This document shows positions 1 to 9,335 of a DNA stretch of 64,000 nt, piece by piece. How positions within the stretch are numbered: the first letter of the stretch is position 1; each line of letters begins with the position of its first letter. This DNA is from Sulfitobacter sp. DFL-14. GTDB taxonomy: Bacteria > Pseudomonadota > Alphaproteobacteria > Rhodobacterales > Rhodobacteraceae. The DNA lies in contig NZ_QBFD01000015.1 of NCBI RefSeq assembly GCF_003335585.1, forward strand, positions 123,298 to 187,297. The letters run 5' to 3'. A model generated the notes under the pieces. That model was not told where the DNA came from and made no database searches. It saw only the letters and a program-made list of their open reading frames with translations. Position numbers and translations under genes: made by a program.

Positions 1-85
1 GTTCCTGGTCTGCGAAAAAATCTGTCAAACTGAGCATATAGAATTAATGGGTCCAGAGCCTAGGGCCTGTCAAGCCGGCAAGGCG
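1..85. other. Intergenic, no gene seen
   Basis: No start codon with a plausible ribosome site and no hairpin with a T-run is visible. The 11 bases CTAGGGCCTGT at 58-68 also occur at the minus-strand end of the inverted-repeat element at 30152-30417, which is the only notable point. Confidence 0.4.
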
Positions 86-1180
86 TCAGTCGCAGATTCC
101 GCGCAGGGCGGCCCAATCCTCCGCGCTCAGCGCCGGGTTGTACGCGGCCCCGACCTCAACCGCTGCCCGCGCCGCTTCGATGCGGGCACCCAGGGCTGGA
201 TGGCTCAGGAAATGCGCCGCCACACCGTCGCGGTCCCCATACTTGCGGCGAAAGCTCTCGAACATGTCACCCAATGCGCCGGGGCTGATACCGGCGCGCG
301 CCAGCACGTCATGGGCAAAACTGTCCGCACCCGCCTCGGCCTCCTGCGAATATTGCGCGGCGATCAGCCGCTCCGTCAGGAACAATACCGCCGCACCGCC
401 GGCGAAATCGCCAAACAGCAATCCCAGCACACCGATGGACCCGGCAGACCGCAAGGCATGGCGGGTGGGGTCACGGCTGACCACATGGCCGATCTCATGG
501 GCCAGCACCGCCGCGACCTCATCGGGGCTTTCTGCCGCCTCGATCAACCCGCGAAACAGCACGACAAAGCCGCCCGGCAGCGCAAAGGCATTGACCATCG
601 GATGATCCAGTACCGCGACATTGATCTGCGGCACGTCATTTGTCGGCGCGTCCAGGCGGGCCACCAGCCGCTCCAGCGCGGCCGCGCCTTCGGGGGCCTC
701 GCACAGCGGCACCGGGTTCAGGCCGGTATCATCCAGCGCCTCACGGATATGGCCAAAGGTCGCCTCGCCCAGCGCCCGTTCCCCTGCGGGCGGGATATAG
801 GCCGCCATGTTGTCGGCCAGCAGCGGAACCAGAACACCAATCTGCAGGGCCACTGCCGCAACTGCCGCCAGCGCCCAGGCGGCCAGCCGGCCGCGGCCCT
901 TTGGCGGGGTGCGGCGAAACCGGTTCGGCAGATGCGGCAACAGGCTGGCGTCGGTCACGAAAAGCCGCGCAAGCGGATCATCCTTCAGCCGCAGCACCGC
1001 GCCGGTCTTTCCGGCAGTATCCGGCAATTGCCGCACATCCCCCACGGGCCAGCGCAGAATGCGCCCGTCATCCAGCCCGATCTGGAGGATGCCCGAAGCG
1101 ATATGCAGGCTGACCTCCTCGGCCACCGGCCTGTCACCTTCGAAAAAGGCCGCTCCCATGGCGTCAAATCCGATGCTCAT
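86..1180 (-). CDS. M48 family zinc metalloprotease, membrane-anchored
   Basis: 364 residues. The zinc motif HEIGH lies at 228-232 inside AHEIGHVVSRDP, and the downstream EAEAGAD (about 280-286) supplies the third ligand, as in M48 (HtpX/Ste24/Oma1-like) peptidases. A hydrophobic segment at about 98-122 should anchor it in the inner membrane with the catalytic part after it. Known role of the family: membrane protein quality control; the substrate here is unknown. The ATG at 1180 overlaps the stop of the upstream DUF898 gene by 4 bases (ATGA), so the two are probably translationally coupled. A longer open frame continues upstream, but it would run through that gene. Confidence 0.85.
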   Translation of the reverse strand: MSIGFDAMGAAFFEGDRPVAEEVSLHIASGILQIGLDDGRILRWPVGDVRQLPDTAGKTGAVLRLKDDPLARLFVTDASLLPHLPNRFRRTPPKGRGRLAAWALAAVAAVALQIGVLVPLLADNMAAYIPPAGERALGEATFGHIREALDDTGLNPVPLCEAPEGAAALERLVARLDAPTNDVPQINVAVLDHPMVNAFALPGGFVVLFRGLIEAAESPDEVAAVLAHEIGHVVSRDPTRHALRSAGSIGVLGLLFGDFAGGAAVLFLTERLIAAQYSQEAEAGADSFAHDVLARAGISPGALGDMFESFRRKYGDRDGVAAHFLSHPALGARIEAARAAVEVGAAYNPALSAEDWAALRGICD

Positions 1181-2523
1181 ATCGCGGCCCCCAGGTCCAG
1201 CGCTTCGGCAAAGCCTTCGGCCTCGGCAAAGGCGTCGCGGTCGCGCTGGCTGATCGCCTGCAGACCTGCCGTGGCCGGCAAGGTTGTCGTCCGTGCCATG
1301 TGGCGCATGATCGGAAAGGTGACGAAGGTATTGTGCAGCACCCCCCAGAGCAGGAAGACCGACAGGTAGATCACCCCGAGGATACCAAAGGACAACCAGC
1401 GCGGCAGGTCGCCGAATCCACCAAGCCCGGCGGCATTGGCCCCTTCCAGCCAGGCAGTCGGGCCATACATGGAAATGCTCAGCACCACGATCAAGGCGAT
1501 GCCCAGCACCAGCACCATGTAGGAGATGAAGGTGCCCAGCGTATAGATCATCGCGATGCGCGGTCCCTGCAGGCGCGAGGCAAAGGTCACGCCATAGGCA
1601 GCCTTGTGGTTGGCCATGATACGCTTGGCCACCCAACGGTAATGTATCGCACCGTACACCAGCCCCGCCATGAGGACCGGGACCGCCCACAGCCGTTCCG
1701 GGCTTTCCCAGCCAAGCGGCCAGCGGCCAAGTTGCAGCGCTGTCACGAACCGCGACGGCAGGGAGCCCGGATTGGACAGCAGATCAGGGGTGATAGGGTC
1801 AATCACCAATATCCACACAGCCAGTGCCATACCCGCAACCACCACCGCGATAAAGGGCAGCGCCGCACGGTAGAGCATTCGCCAGCGCCCCTGCTGAACC
1901 AGCCGGGCAGATCCAAAGAAGGTCCGGTCGGTGCGGTATTTCTCCAGCGCGAAGGTCATCCGGGGCCAGAGAATGCCCAGCGTCAGGATCGTGACCGCCC
2001 AATGCACCAGCGCCCGCCCGGCATAGCCCCAGGCCCCTTTTTCAAGGCCAAAGCGCACGCCGCGCCAGCGGGTCCGGGCCAGCACGTAGCGCCGGGCGCG
2101 GTAACGGGCGTAGAACCAGATCGGGATGACCCCTGCGAAACTGGCGAGATATCCCAGCCAGGAGGAATTGAAGACCGAAAAGCTGACGAACATCAGCAGC
2201 AGGTTCACGATGCCGATGTAAAATGTCAGCACCACAACCGCGATGAAGAAACCCAGCAGCTTTTCCAGCGGATCGCCTACGTATTCCAACGGATGCCCGC
2301 CGGGCCGGATCGCGGACCAGTACCAGCGCCGCAACCGCGTTTTCATCCAGAAGCGATAGAACCCCAGGGTGAGGATGGTAAAGAAGCCGGTCTTGAGCGC
2401 CAGCCAGAACAGCGTCCAGCGGCGGCCGGTGAATTCAACCTGCATGCCATCCGGCTGCGGCTGTGCGGATGCTGCCTGCGGTGGGGCGGCCCAGGGGCTG
2501 TCTGGCACAGCGGTATCGCTCAT
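1177..2523 (-). CDS. DUF898 (YjgN-like) multi-pass membrane protein
   Basis: About 448 residues with a proline/alanine-rich cytoplasmic N-terminus, then repeated pairs of hydrophobic helices and the characteristic 'FYRFWMKTRLRRWYWS' block that marks DUF898/YjgN proteins. The same kind of block recurs later in the chain, consistent with the internally repeated architecture of this family. Function is unknown. It sits between parC (15 bases upstream) and the M48 protease (4-base overlap), so a transporter or envelope partner of the protease is a guess from context only. ATG at 2523 chosen; an in-frame TTG three codons earlier is less likely. Confidence 0.75.
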   Translation of the reverse strand: MSDTAVPDSPWAAPPQAASAQPQPDGMQVEFTGRRWTLFWLALKTGFFTILTLGFYRFWMKTRLRRWYWSAIRPGGHPLEYVGDPLEKLLGFFIAVVVLTFYIGIVNLLLMFVSFSVFNSSWLGYLASFAGVIPIWFYARYRARRYVLARTRWRGVRFGLEKGAWGYAGRALVHWAVTILTLGILWPRMTFALEKYRTDRTFFGSARLVQQGRWRMLYRAALPFIAVVVAGMALAVWILVIDPITPDLLSNPGSLPSRFVTALQLGRWPLGWESPERLWAVPVLMAGLVYGAIHYRWVAKRIMANHKAAYGVTFASRLQGPRIAMIYTLGTFISYMVLVLGIALIVVLSISMYGPTAWLEGANAAGLGGFGDLPRWLSFGILGVIYLSVFLLWGVLHNTFVTFPIMRHMARTTTLPATAGLQAISQRDRDAFAEAEGFAEALDLGAAI

Positions 2524-2538
2524 GCCAGGCAACCCAGG

Positions 2539-4857
2539 TCAGGTGAACTTGTTGTCACGGGGGAAGCCGCGCGGTGCCATCCGACCGGCGGAGGCCCGTT
2601 TGCCGGTCCACTCGGTCAATTCGATCTCTGTCCGGGTGCGGCCAGCGGGGTCAAGCCAGGTCAGGCCGGTGGCACTGTCAAAGGTGGTGGCGTCGGACAT
2701 GCCGCCGTCCTTGTACTTCTGCAACCGCACGCCCTTGCCCCGGCCCATCTCGGGCAATTCGTCCAGACCGAACACCAGCACCTTGCGGTTCTCGCCCACC
2801 ACCGCGACACGGTCGCCGGCAATCGGTTTGCACACCAGCGCCTTCACATCACCCCGCACGTTCAACACCTGCTTGCCACTCCGGGTCTGCGCCACGACAT
2901 CCGCTTCCGGCACGACAAACCCGTCACCAGCGGTCGAGGCGACCAGCAGTTTGCGGTCGGGCTGGTGAATGAACAGATCGACGATGCGCACCTCGTTGGG
3001 CAGGTCCACCATCAGACGCAGGGGTTCGCCCATGCCGCGCCCGCCGGGAAGATTGGCCGCAGAGATCGTGTAGAACCGTCCGTTTGAGCCAAAGACCAGC
3101 AGCCGGTCGGTGGTTTCGGCATGGAATATGAACCGGGGACCGTCACCATCCTTGAACTTCAATTCGCGGGTCAGGTCGATATGGCCGGTCATCGCCCTGA
3201 TCCAGCCCATTTCGGAACAGACAACGGTGATCGGCTCGCGGTCGATCATGGCCTCGATCGGCACGTCTTCGACCACGCCTGCCTCGGCAAAAGTGGTGCG
3301 CCGCTGTCCGCAATCGACCCCGTCGATGATCCAGTCCTTGCCAAATTGCTTCTTGGTGGCACGCAGCTGTTCGGTGATGCTGTCCCACTGCAGGTCTTCG
3401 CTTTCCAGCAGATCCTCCAGCCCGGCGCGTTCCTCCATCAGTTCGGATTGCTCGCGCAGCAGCTCCAGTTCTTCCAGCCGCCGCAAGGAGCGCAGGCGCA
3501 TGTTCAGGATCGCATCAACCTGCACTTCGGACAATTCGCCCTCGCCCGGAGCGGGGCTCACATAATCCTTTTCGTCCATCGCGCGGACGTGGTCCTTGCC
3601 CCAGTCCTCACGCATGAGCGCGGCCTTGGGGTCTTCGTCATAGCGGATGATGTCGATCACGCGATCCAGGTTGAGGAAGGCAACGATGAACCCTTCGAGA
3701 ACCTCAAGCCGATGGTCGATCTTTTCCATCCGGTGCGCGGACCGGCGCTGCAGCACTTCGCGGCGGTGATCAAGGAAGGCCCGCAGCACTTCCTTCATGC
3801 TGCAGACCTTTGGCGTCACGCCATCAATCAGCACGTTCATGTTCAGCGAAAACCGCACTTCCAGATCGGAATTGCGGAACAGCATCCCCATCAGCACATC
3901 CGGATCCACGGAGCGCGAGCGCGGCTCGATGATCAGGCGCACGTCGTCGGCGGATTCGTCGCGGACATCACCCAGAATCGGGATCTTCTTGGCCTGGATC
4001 AGTTCGGCGATCTTTTCGATCAGCTTGGATTTCTGAACCTGATAGGGAATTTCCGTGACCACGATCTGCCATTGACCCCGGCCCAGGTCTTCCACCTCCC
4101 AGCGGCAGCGCAGGCGAAAGCCGCCCTTGCCGGTGCGGTAGGCTTGCGCGATATTCTCGGCCGGTTCCACGATGACGCCCCCGGTGGGGAAATCGGGGCC
4201 GGGCACAAAGTTGAGCAGGGTATCATCCCGGCAATCGGGCACCTTGATCATGTGAATGCAGGCATCGCAAAGCTCAGCGATGTTATGCGGCGGAATATTT
4301 GTGGCCATGCCCACCGCGATCCCGCTGGACCCGTTGGCCAGCAGGTTCGGGAACTGCGCGGGCAATACCGCCGGTTCGGTCAGCGTGCCGTCGTAGTTCT
4401 CGCGAAAATCGACAGCGTTCTCGTTCAACCCCTCCAGCATCGCCTCGGCAACGGCGGTCATCCGCGCCTCGGTATAGCGGCTGGCGGCGGGGTTATCGCC
4501 GTCAATGTTGCCAAAGTTGCCCTGCCCGTCGACAAGCGGGTAACGCACGTTGAAATCCTGCGCCAGACGCGCCATCGCGTCATAGATCGCGGCATCGCCG
4601 TGCGGGTGATAGTTGCCCATCACATCGCCCGAGATCTTGGCCGACTTGCGGAAGCCGCCGGTCGAGGACAACCGCAACTCGCGCATCGCAAAAAGGATAC
4701 GGCGGTGAACCGGCTTCAGCCCGTCCCGCGCGTCGGGCAGCGCGCGGTGCATGATCGTGCTGAGCGCATAGGTCAGATACCTGTCGCCAAGCGCGCGGCG
4801 CAGCGGTTCGGACACATTGTTCGGGTCCGCCTGAGGGGGGTCGGTTACATCTGACAT
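2539..4857 (-). CDS. parC: DNA topoisomerase IV subunit A
   Basis: 772 residues. ParC cuts and rejoins DNA in the ParC2ParE2 complex that unlinks replicated chromosomes. The GyrA/ParC breakage-reunion domain is clear: YLTYALSTIMHRALPDARDG near residue 27, NYHPHGDAAIYD at 83-94, and the catalytic tyrosine Tyr128 in SRYTEARMT. The C-terminal half holds beta-pinwheel-like repeats. Its length and divergent C-terminus favour ParC over GyrA, which usually exceeds 850 residues with an acidic tail. The start is the ATG of MSDVTDPP; an upstream TTG 27 codons earlier lacks homology-like sequence. No parE is visible nearby. Confidence 0.93.
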   Translation of the reverse strand: MSDVTDPPQADPNNVSEPLRRALGDRYLTYALSTIMHRALPDARDGLKPVHRRILFAMRELRLSSTGGFRKSAKISGDVMGNYHPHGDAAIYDAMARLAQDFNVRYPLVDGQGNFGNIDGDNPAASRYTEARMTAVAEAMLEGLNENAVDFRENYDGTLTEPAVLPAQFPNLLANGSSGIAVGMATNIPPHNIAELCDACIHMIKVPDCRDDTLLNFVPGPDFPTGGVIVEPAENIAQAYRTGKGGFRLRCRWEVEDLGRGQWQIVVTEIPYQVQKSKLIEKIAELIQAKKIPILGDVRDESADDVRLIIEPRSRSVDPDVLMGMLFRNSDLEVRFSLNMNVLIDGVTPKVCSMKEVLRAFLDHRREVLQRRSAHRMEKIDHRLEVLEGFIVAFLNLDRVIDIIRYDEDPKAALMREDWGKDHVRAMDEKDYVSPAPGEGELSEVQVDAILNMRLRSLRRLEELELLREQSELMEERAGLEDLLESEDLQWDSITEQLRATKKQFGKDWIIDGVDCGQRRTTFAEAGVVEDVPIEAMIDREPITVVCSEMGWIRAMTGHIDLTRELKFKDGDGPRFIFHAETTDRLLVFGSNGRFYTISAANLPGGRGMGEPLRLMVDLPNEVRIVDLFIHQPDRKLLVASTAGDGFVVPEADVVAQTRSGKQVLNVRGDVKALVCKPIAGDRVAVVGENRKVLVFGLDELPEMGRGKGVRLQKYKDGGMSDATTFDSATGLTWLDPAGRTRTEIELTEWTGKRASAGRMAPRGFPRDNKFT

Positions 4858-5050
4858 GGAGGGCTTTCTATCCAAGGGGCGCTTGGGCGGCAAGCGCTGG
4901 AATGGCCGCATTTTACCGCATTGCGGCAGTTGCGCCACGGGGGACCGAATTTTGCTTTTTCCCCGGTCCGTCCAGAATATTTTTCAACCAGGGAACCTAA
5001 ACGCGTGACTTATGTGTTAGTGTTGTAAGTCGTGTACATTGGGGAGTGTC
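4858..5050. other. Intergenic between divergent parC and SH3 gene
   Basis: 193 bases that must hold both promoters. The inverted repeat GACTTA (5007-5012) / TAAGTC (5026-5031), with a 13-base spacer, lies about 20 bases before the SH3-gene start and could be an operator or short leader hairpin. No gene was seen. Confidence 0.4.
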
Positions 5051-5686
5051 ATGAAGCGATTTATTTTATTGAGTTTCGGTTTTTTGGGTTGGGCTTTCTA
5101 CGAAATGAGCGGCGGGGCGGATTTTGAACCGCGCAGCGTTCAGATCGCACGCATGAACCCGGCGCCGCAGGTGCAGGAACAGACGGTCGTCACCAGCGCT
5201 GCCGAACAGCCCGGCACCGATACCGCTTTCGTTGACACCGATCCGCCCCTGAACGCCTCAGATGACAGCGTGACACGGGTTTCACTGAATTTGACTGCCA
5301 TCAGTGACATTCTGGAAAACAGCGGTTCTGTCGATCCCGAAGTGACCGATGCTGCCGTATCTGCGGATGACAGCGGTGTGCCGCAGAACGTCGGCAGCCT
5401 GACATCCAGTGCCGATACACCTGCGATCATCCCCAGCCTGATCAACCCCAACGATGGTTTGAGCACCGCATCCTATTCGAGCACCGATGGCGACATTCGC
5501 ATTGTCTCGGGCAACCGTGTGAACGTGCGCGGCGGGCCCGGCACCAATTACGGCGTTGTGACCAAACTTGCCGAAGGTGACGCTGTGCGCGTCGTTCTGG
5601 ACAACGGCGATGGCTGGGTGAAAATGCAACCGCTTGATGGCAGCCCCGAAGGCTGGATGGCGGATTTCCTTTTGACCGGGGGCTGA
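5051..5686 (+). CDS. SH3b-domain exported or membrane-anchored protein
   Basis: 211 residues. A hydrophobic N-terminus (MKRFILLSFGFLGWAFYEM) acts as signal anchor or signal peptide. A long low-complexity Ser/Thr/Asp-rich linker follows (about 20-145). The C-terminal bacterial SH3 domain has the usual RVNVRGGPGTNYGVVTKL and GW(V)K...GW motifs. Such domains bind peptidoglycan stem peptides, so a periplasmic wall-binding role is inferred. The start is the ATG at 5051, preceded by GGGGAG at 5041-5046. A hairpin with a T-run follows at 5721-5746. Confidence 0.75.
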   Translation: MKRFILLSFGFLGWAFYEMSGGADFEPRSVQIARMNPAPQVQEQTVVTSAAEQPGTDTAFVDTDPPLNASDDSVTRVSLNLTAISDILENSGSVDPEVTDAAVSADDSGVPQNVGSLTSSADTPAIIPSLINPNDGLSTASYSSTDGDIRIVSGNRVNVRGGPGTNYGVVTKLAEGDAVRVVLDNGDGWVKMQPLDGSPEGWMADFLLTGG

Positions 5687-5720
5687 CCCCGGCTTGCCAA
5701 AGCATCCGACCCGCGCGAAG

Positions 5721-5747
5721 AAAGGCCTCCACCACGGGGGCCTTTTC
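5721..5747 (+). terminator. Rho-independent terminator of SH3 gene
   Basis: Ten-base stem AAAGGCCTCC / GGGGGCCTTT with one G-T pair and a short ACCAC loop, ending in TTTT. It finishes one base before the ATG of the next gene, so the stem also contains the only G-rich stretch that could serve as that gene's ribosome site. Confidence 0.7.
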
Positions 5748-6578
5748 ATGTCGGCACGTTCCATCCTGATTACCGGCTGTTCCAGCGGCATCGGCGAAGC
5801 CTGCGCCCATGGCATGCGGGCGCGCGGCTGGCGGGTCTTTGCCAGTTGCCGCAGACAGGCAGATTGCGACCGCCTGATTGCCGCCGGGTTCGAGGCCCCG
5901 CGCCTGGATTACGCGGATGAGGACAGCATCCGCGCAGCACTGGACGAGGTGCTTGCCGCAACGGGCGGCACGCTGAACGCACTTTTCAACAACGGTGCAT
6001 TCGCCCTGCCCGGCGCGGTGGAGGACCTGCCGACAGAGGGGTTGCGCAGCATATTCGAAACCAATTTCTTTGGCTGGCACAGTCTGACACGCGCGGTCAT
6101 CCCGGTGATGCGGGCACAGGGTCACGGAAGGATCGTGCAATGCTCTTCCGTGTTGGGCATGGTCACGATTCCCTGGCGCGGCGCCTATAGTGCGACGAAA
6201 TTCGCGCTGGAAGGGCTGACCGATTCCCTGCGCCTTGAAATGCGTGGCACCGGCCTGCACATCTGCCTGATCGAGCCTGGGCCCGTGACCTCGAAGATCA
6301 GGGTCAATTCGATCCCGCATTTCGAACGCTGGATTGATTGGGAAGCCTCCCCCCGCGCGGCGCAATACCGTGGGAGCCTGCTGAAACGGCTCTACGAATC
6401 GTCCGGGCCGGATCGTTTCGAACTGGGGCCGGAAGCGGTTCTGAAACGCCTGATCCATGCCTGTGAAGCCACCCGCCCCCGGGCGCGATACTATGTCACG
6501 ACCCCGACCTATCTGGCGGGGATGCTGCGCCGCCTGCTGCCCACCGCCCTGCTGGACCGGGTGATGGGCGCAGGATAA
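5748..6578 (+). CDS. Short-chain dehydrogenase/reductase (SDR)
   Basis: 276 residues, classical SDR. The nucleotide-binding TGCSSGIG is at 9-16, NNGA at 81-84, the catalytic serine at 133/134 in QCSSVLG, and YSATK with Tyr147 and Lys151. Arg35-Arg36 after the second strand suggests NADP preference. The C-terminal part (about 190-276) resembles the subgroup acting on sterol- or retinol-like lipids, but the substrate cannot be read. The start is at 5748. An in-frame TTG at 5694 lies before the terminator and would add a non-homologous leader. The ATG directly behind the terminator T-run is unusual. Confidence 0.8.
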   Translation: MSARSILITGCSSGIGEACAHGMRARGWRVFASCRRQADCDRLIAAGFEAPRLDYADEDSIRAALDEVLAATGGTLNALFNNGAFALPGAVEDLPTEGLRSIFETNFFGWHSLTRAVIPVMRAQGHGRIVQCSSVLGMVTIPWRGAYSATKFALEGLTDSLRLEMRGTGLHICLIEPGPVTSKIRVNSIPHFERWIDWEASPRAAQYRGSLLKRLYESSGPDRFELGPEAVLKRLIHACEATRPRARYYVTTPTYLAGMLRRLLPTALLDRVMGAG

Positions 6579-6627
6579 AGGTTGCGTTCAAGGCCATCAC
6601 CGCTACATCCCGACCCAGGGAAAGGGA

Positions 6628-6840
6628 ATGATCATGTTTGAAGACCCTCTGTTCATCGTTGTGCTTCTGTCTGTTGTGGCTGTTGCAGTTGTCTTGTTGA
6701 TCGGCCTTGGCGGCTTTGCCGGTGGCGGCGAATTCAACAAGCGCAATGCGAACAAGCTGATGCGCTTGCGGATCCTCGCGCAGTTCATTGCGGTCCTGCT
6801 GATCCTGGGGTTCGTCTGGTTACGCGGAGGAGCGGACTGA
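6628..6840 (+). CDS. Small two-helix membrane protein (HIG1-like)
   Basis: 70 residues with two hydrophobic helices (about 7-30 and 48-64) joined by a glycine-rich and basic loop (GGFAGGGEFNKRNANKLMRLR). This 'twin transmembrane' pattern is that of short HIG1-domain proteins, in which the NKLMRLR stretch precedes helix two. HIG1 relatives assist cytochrome oxidase in mitochondria; the role here is unproven. Its stop overlaps the start of the cobalamin adenosyltransferase by one base (TGATG), a conserved-looking pairing. An ATG two codons later (6634) is equally plausible as start, with AAAGGGA just upstream. Confidence 0.65.
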   Translation: MIMFEDPLFIVVLLSVVAVAVVLLIGLGGFAGGGEFNKRNANKLMRLRILAQFIAVLLILGFVWLRGGAD

Positions 6841-7415
6841 TGGTGGTCCTCAACAAGATCTATACCCGCACCGGCGATGCCGGAACAACCGCACTGGGCA
6901 ATGGTGACCGTGTTGCCAAGCACAGCGACCGGGTGGAAGCCTACGGCACCTGCGACGAGCTGAACTGCTTTGTCGGCGTGGCGCGGCTTGAGGCGAAAGG
7001 CCAGACCGACAAGGCGCTCAGCCGCATTCAGAACGATCTCTTTGATCTGGGTGCCGACCTGTGCAGGCCTGACATGGCATCGGACGACAAGGCCGAATAC
7101 CCGCCCCTGCGGATGACGGCGGCCCAGGTCGACCGGCTGGAACAGGAAATCGACGTGATGAATGCCGAACTGGAACCGCTGCGCAGCTTTGTCCTGCCCG
7201 GTGGCAGCAAGCTGGCGGCACATCTGCACGTTTGCCGCACGGTTGCCCGCCGGGCGGAGCGCCTGACCGTTCTGCTGGCAGGGCAAGGCGACGTGAACAG
7301 CGCGGCGGTAAAGTACCTCAACCGGCTCAGCGACTGGTTCTTTGTGGCCGCACGGATGGCGAACAACGGTGGCAAGGATGACGTGCTTTGGGTGCCGGGT
7401 GCCAACCGGGACTAG
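6840..7415 (+). CDS. Cob(I)alamin adenosyltransferase, PduO type
   Basis: 191 residues. It transfers the adenosyl group of ATP to cob(I)alamin, giving coenzyme B12 for B12-dependent mutases. The N-terminal YTRTGDAGTTALGNGDRV is the ATP-binding signature of the PduO/MMAB family, followed by SDRVEAYGTCDELN. The helical C-terminus has CRTVARRAERL and YLNRLSDWFFVAAR, which are typical. Length is normal for the family. It begins within the stop of the upstream small membrane gene. A B12 role fits the cobC-cobD pair at 45.4-47.3 kb and the methylmalonyl/ethylmalonyl-CoA mutases expected of a strain with mcd. Confidence 0.9.
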   Translation: MVVLNKIYTRTGDAGTTALGNGDRVAKHSDRVEAYGTCDELNCFVGVARLEAKGQTDKALSRIQNDLFDLGADLCRPDMASDDKAEYPPLRMTAAQVDRLEQEIDVMNAELEPLRSFVLPGGSKLAAHLHVCRTVARRAERLTVLLAGQGDVNSAAVKYLNRLSDWFFVAARMANNGGKDDVLWVPGANRD

Positions 7416-7582
7416 GACCTGAGCGACCCAATGCCAGCGCTAACAGGTCAGAACGCGGCGTCTTCACTGCGGAAAATGCCGATTTTTCCCTGTTTCGCCC
7501 CTTGAGGTTTCGCTAAACCAGCACGAGACAATTCCATCGCCCGTCCTATGTGGGTGGGCAGCAACCAAGGAGAAGAACGCAC

Positions 7583-8341
7583 ATGAAGGTTTTGGTACCT
7601 GTCAAACGCGTGATTGACTATAACGTGAAAGTCCGCGTGAAATCGGATGGCAGCGGTGTTGATCTTGCCAACGTGAAGATGTCGATGAACCCGTTTGACG
7701 AGATTTCGGTCGAACAGGCGATCCGCCTGAAAGAAGCGGGTGACGCGGAAGAGATCGTCGTTGTCTCAATCGGCGTCAAGCAGGCGCAGGAAACCCTGCG
7801 CACGGCGCTGGCGATGGGTGCGGACCGGGCGATCCTGGTGGTTGCGACCGACGACGTGCATCAGGACATCGAACCGCTGACCGTTGCCAAGATCCTCAAG
7901 GCCATCGTGGACGAAGAGCAGCCGGGCCTGGTGCTCTGCGGCAAGCAGGCGATCGACAACGACATGAACGCCACCGGCCAGATGCTCTCGGCGCTGCTGG
8001 GCTGGTCGCAGGCCAGCTTTGCCTCCGAAGTCTCGATTGACGGCGACCATGCGGTTGTGACGCGCGAAGTGGACGGCGGGCTGCAGACCATCAAGGTGAC
8101 CATGCCCACCGTGGTGACGGTTGACCTGCGTCTGAACGAGCCGCGCTATGCCTCGCTGCCCAACATCATGAAAGCCAAGAAAAAGCCGCTGGATGAGAAG
8201 ACGCCTGCCGACTACGGGGTCGAAGTCGCCAACCGGCTTGAAATTCTGAAGACAGAAGAGCCCGAGGCCCGCGCAGCGGGGGAAATCGTGCCCGATGTGG
8301 ACACGCTGGTGGCGAAGCTCAAAGAAAAGGGAGTTGTGTAA
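7583..8341 (+). CDS. etfB: Electron transfer flavoprotein subunit beta
   Basis: 252 residues. With EtfA it takes electrons from acyl-CoA dehydrogenases and passes them to ETF-ubiquinone oxidoreductase. The sequence starts [20 protein letters not shown] and contains [16 protein letters not shown], the GADRAILV segment, and the late [25 protein letters not shown] recognition-loop region expected for EtfB. The start ATG at 7583 is preceded by AAGGAG at 7567-7572. Its TAA overlaps the etfA start by one base (TAATG). The downstream hbd gene and mcd at 21 kb are likely users. Confidence 0.95.
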   Translation: MKVLVPVKRVIDYNVKVRVKSDGSGVDLANVKMSMNPFDEISVEQAIRLKEAGDAEEIVVVSIGVKQAQETLRTALAMGADRAILVVATDDVHQDIEPLTVAKILKAIVDEEQPGLVLCGKQAIDNDMNATGQMLSALLGWSQASFASEVSIDGDHAVVTREVDGGLQTIKVTMPTVVTVDLRLNEPRYASLPNIMKAKKKPLDEKTPADYGVEVANRLEILKTEEPEARAAGEIVPDVDTLVAKLKEKGVV

Positions 8342-9267
8342 TGGCTGTTCTGCTTCTTGCCGAGGTCAACAATGGCGAACTGGCAATGGACGCCACCGCC
8401 AAGACTGTGACCGCCGCCAAATCTCTTGGTGACGTGACCGTTCTCTGCGCGGGCGGCTCTGCTGCTGCCGCAGGCGAGTCCGCTGCGAAAATCGACGGCG
8501 TGTCCAAGGTGCTGGTCGCCGAGGATGCAACGCTGGGTCACCGTCTGGCGGAATCCACGGCAGCGCTGATCGTGTCGCTCGCCGGTGATTACGAGCACAT
8601 CGTCGCCCCGGCCACCACCGATGCGAAAAACGTGATGCCCCGCGTTGCGGCGCTGCTGGACGTGATGATCATCTCGGACGCTTCCGGCGTTGTGGATGGC
8701 GACACATTCGAACGCCCGATCTATGCAGGCAACGCGGTCCAGACCGTGAAGTCGAAAGACGCCAAGAAGGTCATCACCTTCCGCACATCGACCTTCGATG
8801 CGGCCGGGACCGGCGGCTCTGCCTCGGTCGAGACGGTGGGCGCAGCGGCTGATCCCGGCCTTTCGTCCTGGGTCGAAGACAAGGTTGCCGCCAGCGACCG
8901 CCCCGAGCTGACCTCGGCCGGGATCGTTGTGTCGGGCGGCCGCGGTGTCGGCTCCGAAGAAGACTTCAAGCTGATCGAGCAACTGGCCGACAAACTGGGC
9001 GCCGCCGTTGGCGCGTCACGAGCGGCGGTCGATTCGGGCTATGCCCCGAACGACTGGCAGGTTGGCCAGACCGGCAAGGTGGTCGCGCCCGAGCTGTATG
9101 TCGCGGTCGGCATCTCCGGTGCGATCCAGCACCTTGCGGGGATGAAGGATTCGAAGATCATCGTTGCGATCAACAAGGACGAAGAGGCTCCGATCTTCCA
9201 GGTCGCCGATTACGGTCTGGTTGCCGACCTCTTTGAGGCCGTACCGGAACTGTTGGGAAAACTGTGA
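8341..9267 (+). CDS. etfA: Electron transfer flavoprotein subunit alpha
   Basis: 308 residues. The C-terminal FAD-binding domain is clear: [55 protein letters not shown], and the closing [15 protein letters not shown]. The N-terminal domain interacts with EtfB. Length is normal for the family. It is translationally coupled to etfB, and a strong terminator at 9306-9332 closes the two-gene unit. Confidence 0.95.
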   Translation: MAVLLLAEVNNGELAMDATAKTVTAAKSLGDVTVLCAGGSAAAAGESAAKIDGVSKVLVAEDATLGHRLAESTAALIVSLAGDYEHIVAPATTDAKNVMPRVAALLDVMIISDASGVVDGDTFERPIYAGNAVQTVKSKDAKKVITFRTSTFDAAGTGGSASVETVGAAADPGLSSWVEDKVAASDRPELTSAGIVVSGGRGVGSEEDFKLIEQLADKLGAAVGASRAAVDSGYAPNDWQVGQTGKVVAPELYVAVGISGAIQHLAGMKDSKIIVAINKDEEAPIFQVADYGLVADLFEAVPELLGKL

Positions 9268-9305
9268 TCTGACCGGCCAGCCACGCCGGCCATTTCGGAA
9301 CGCTC

Positions 9306-9332
9306 AAAGGCCCGCCACTGGCGGGCCTTTTT
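9306..9332. terminator. Bidirectional rho-independent terminator
   Basis: Perfect 11-base stem AAAGGCCCGCC / GGCGGGCCTTT around an ACT-type loop, followed by TT. The A-run on the other side gives the minus strand a T-run too. It sits between convergent etfA (stop 9267) and the DUF6473 gene (stop 9336) and can serve both. Confidence 0.85.
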
Positions 9333-9335
9333 GTG

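Noticed and set aside
1300-4854. Long open frames on the plus strand opposite DUF898 and parC
   Set aside because: They are arginine/proline/histidine-rich shadows of GC-rich coding DNA with no family motifs; the minus-strand genes carry full signatures.
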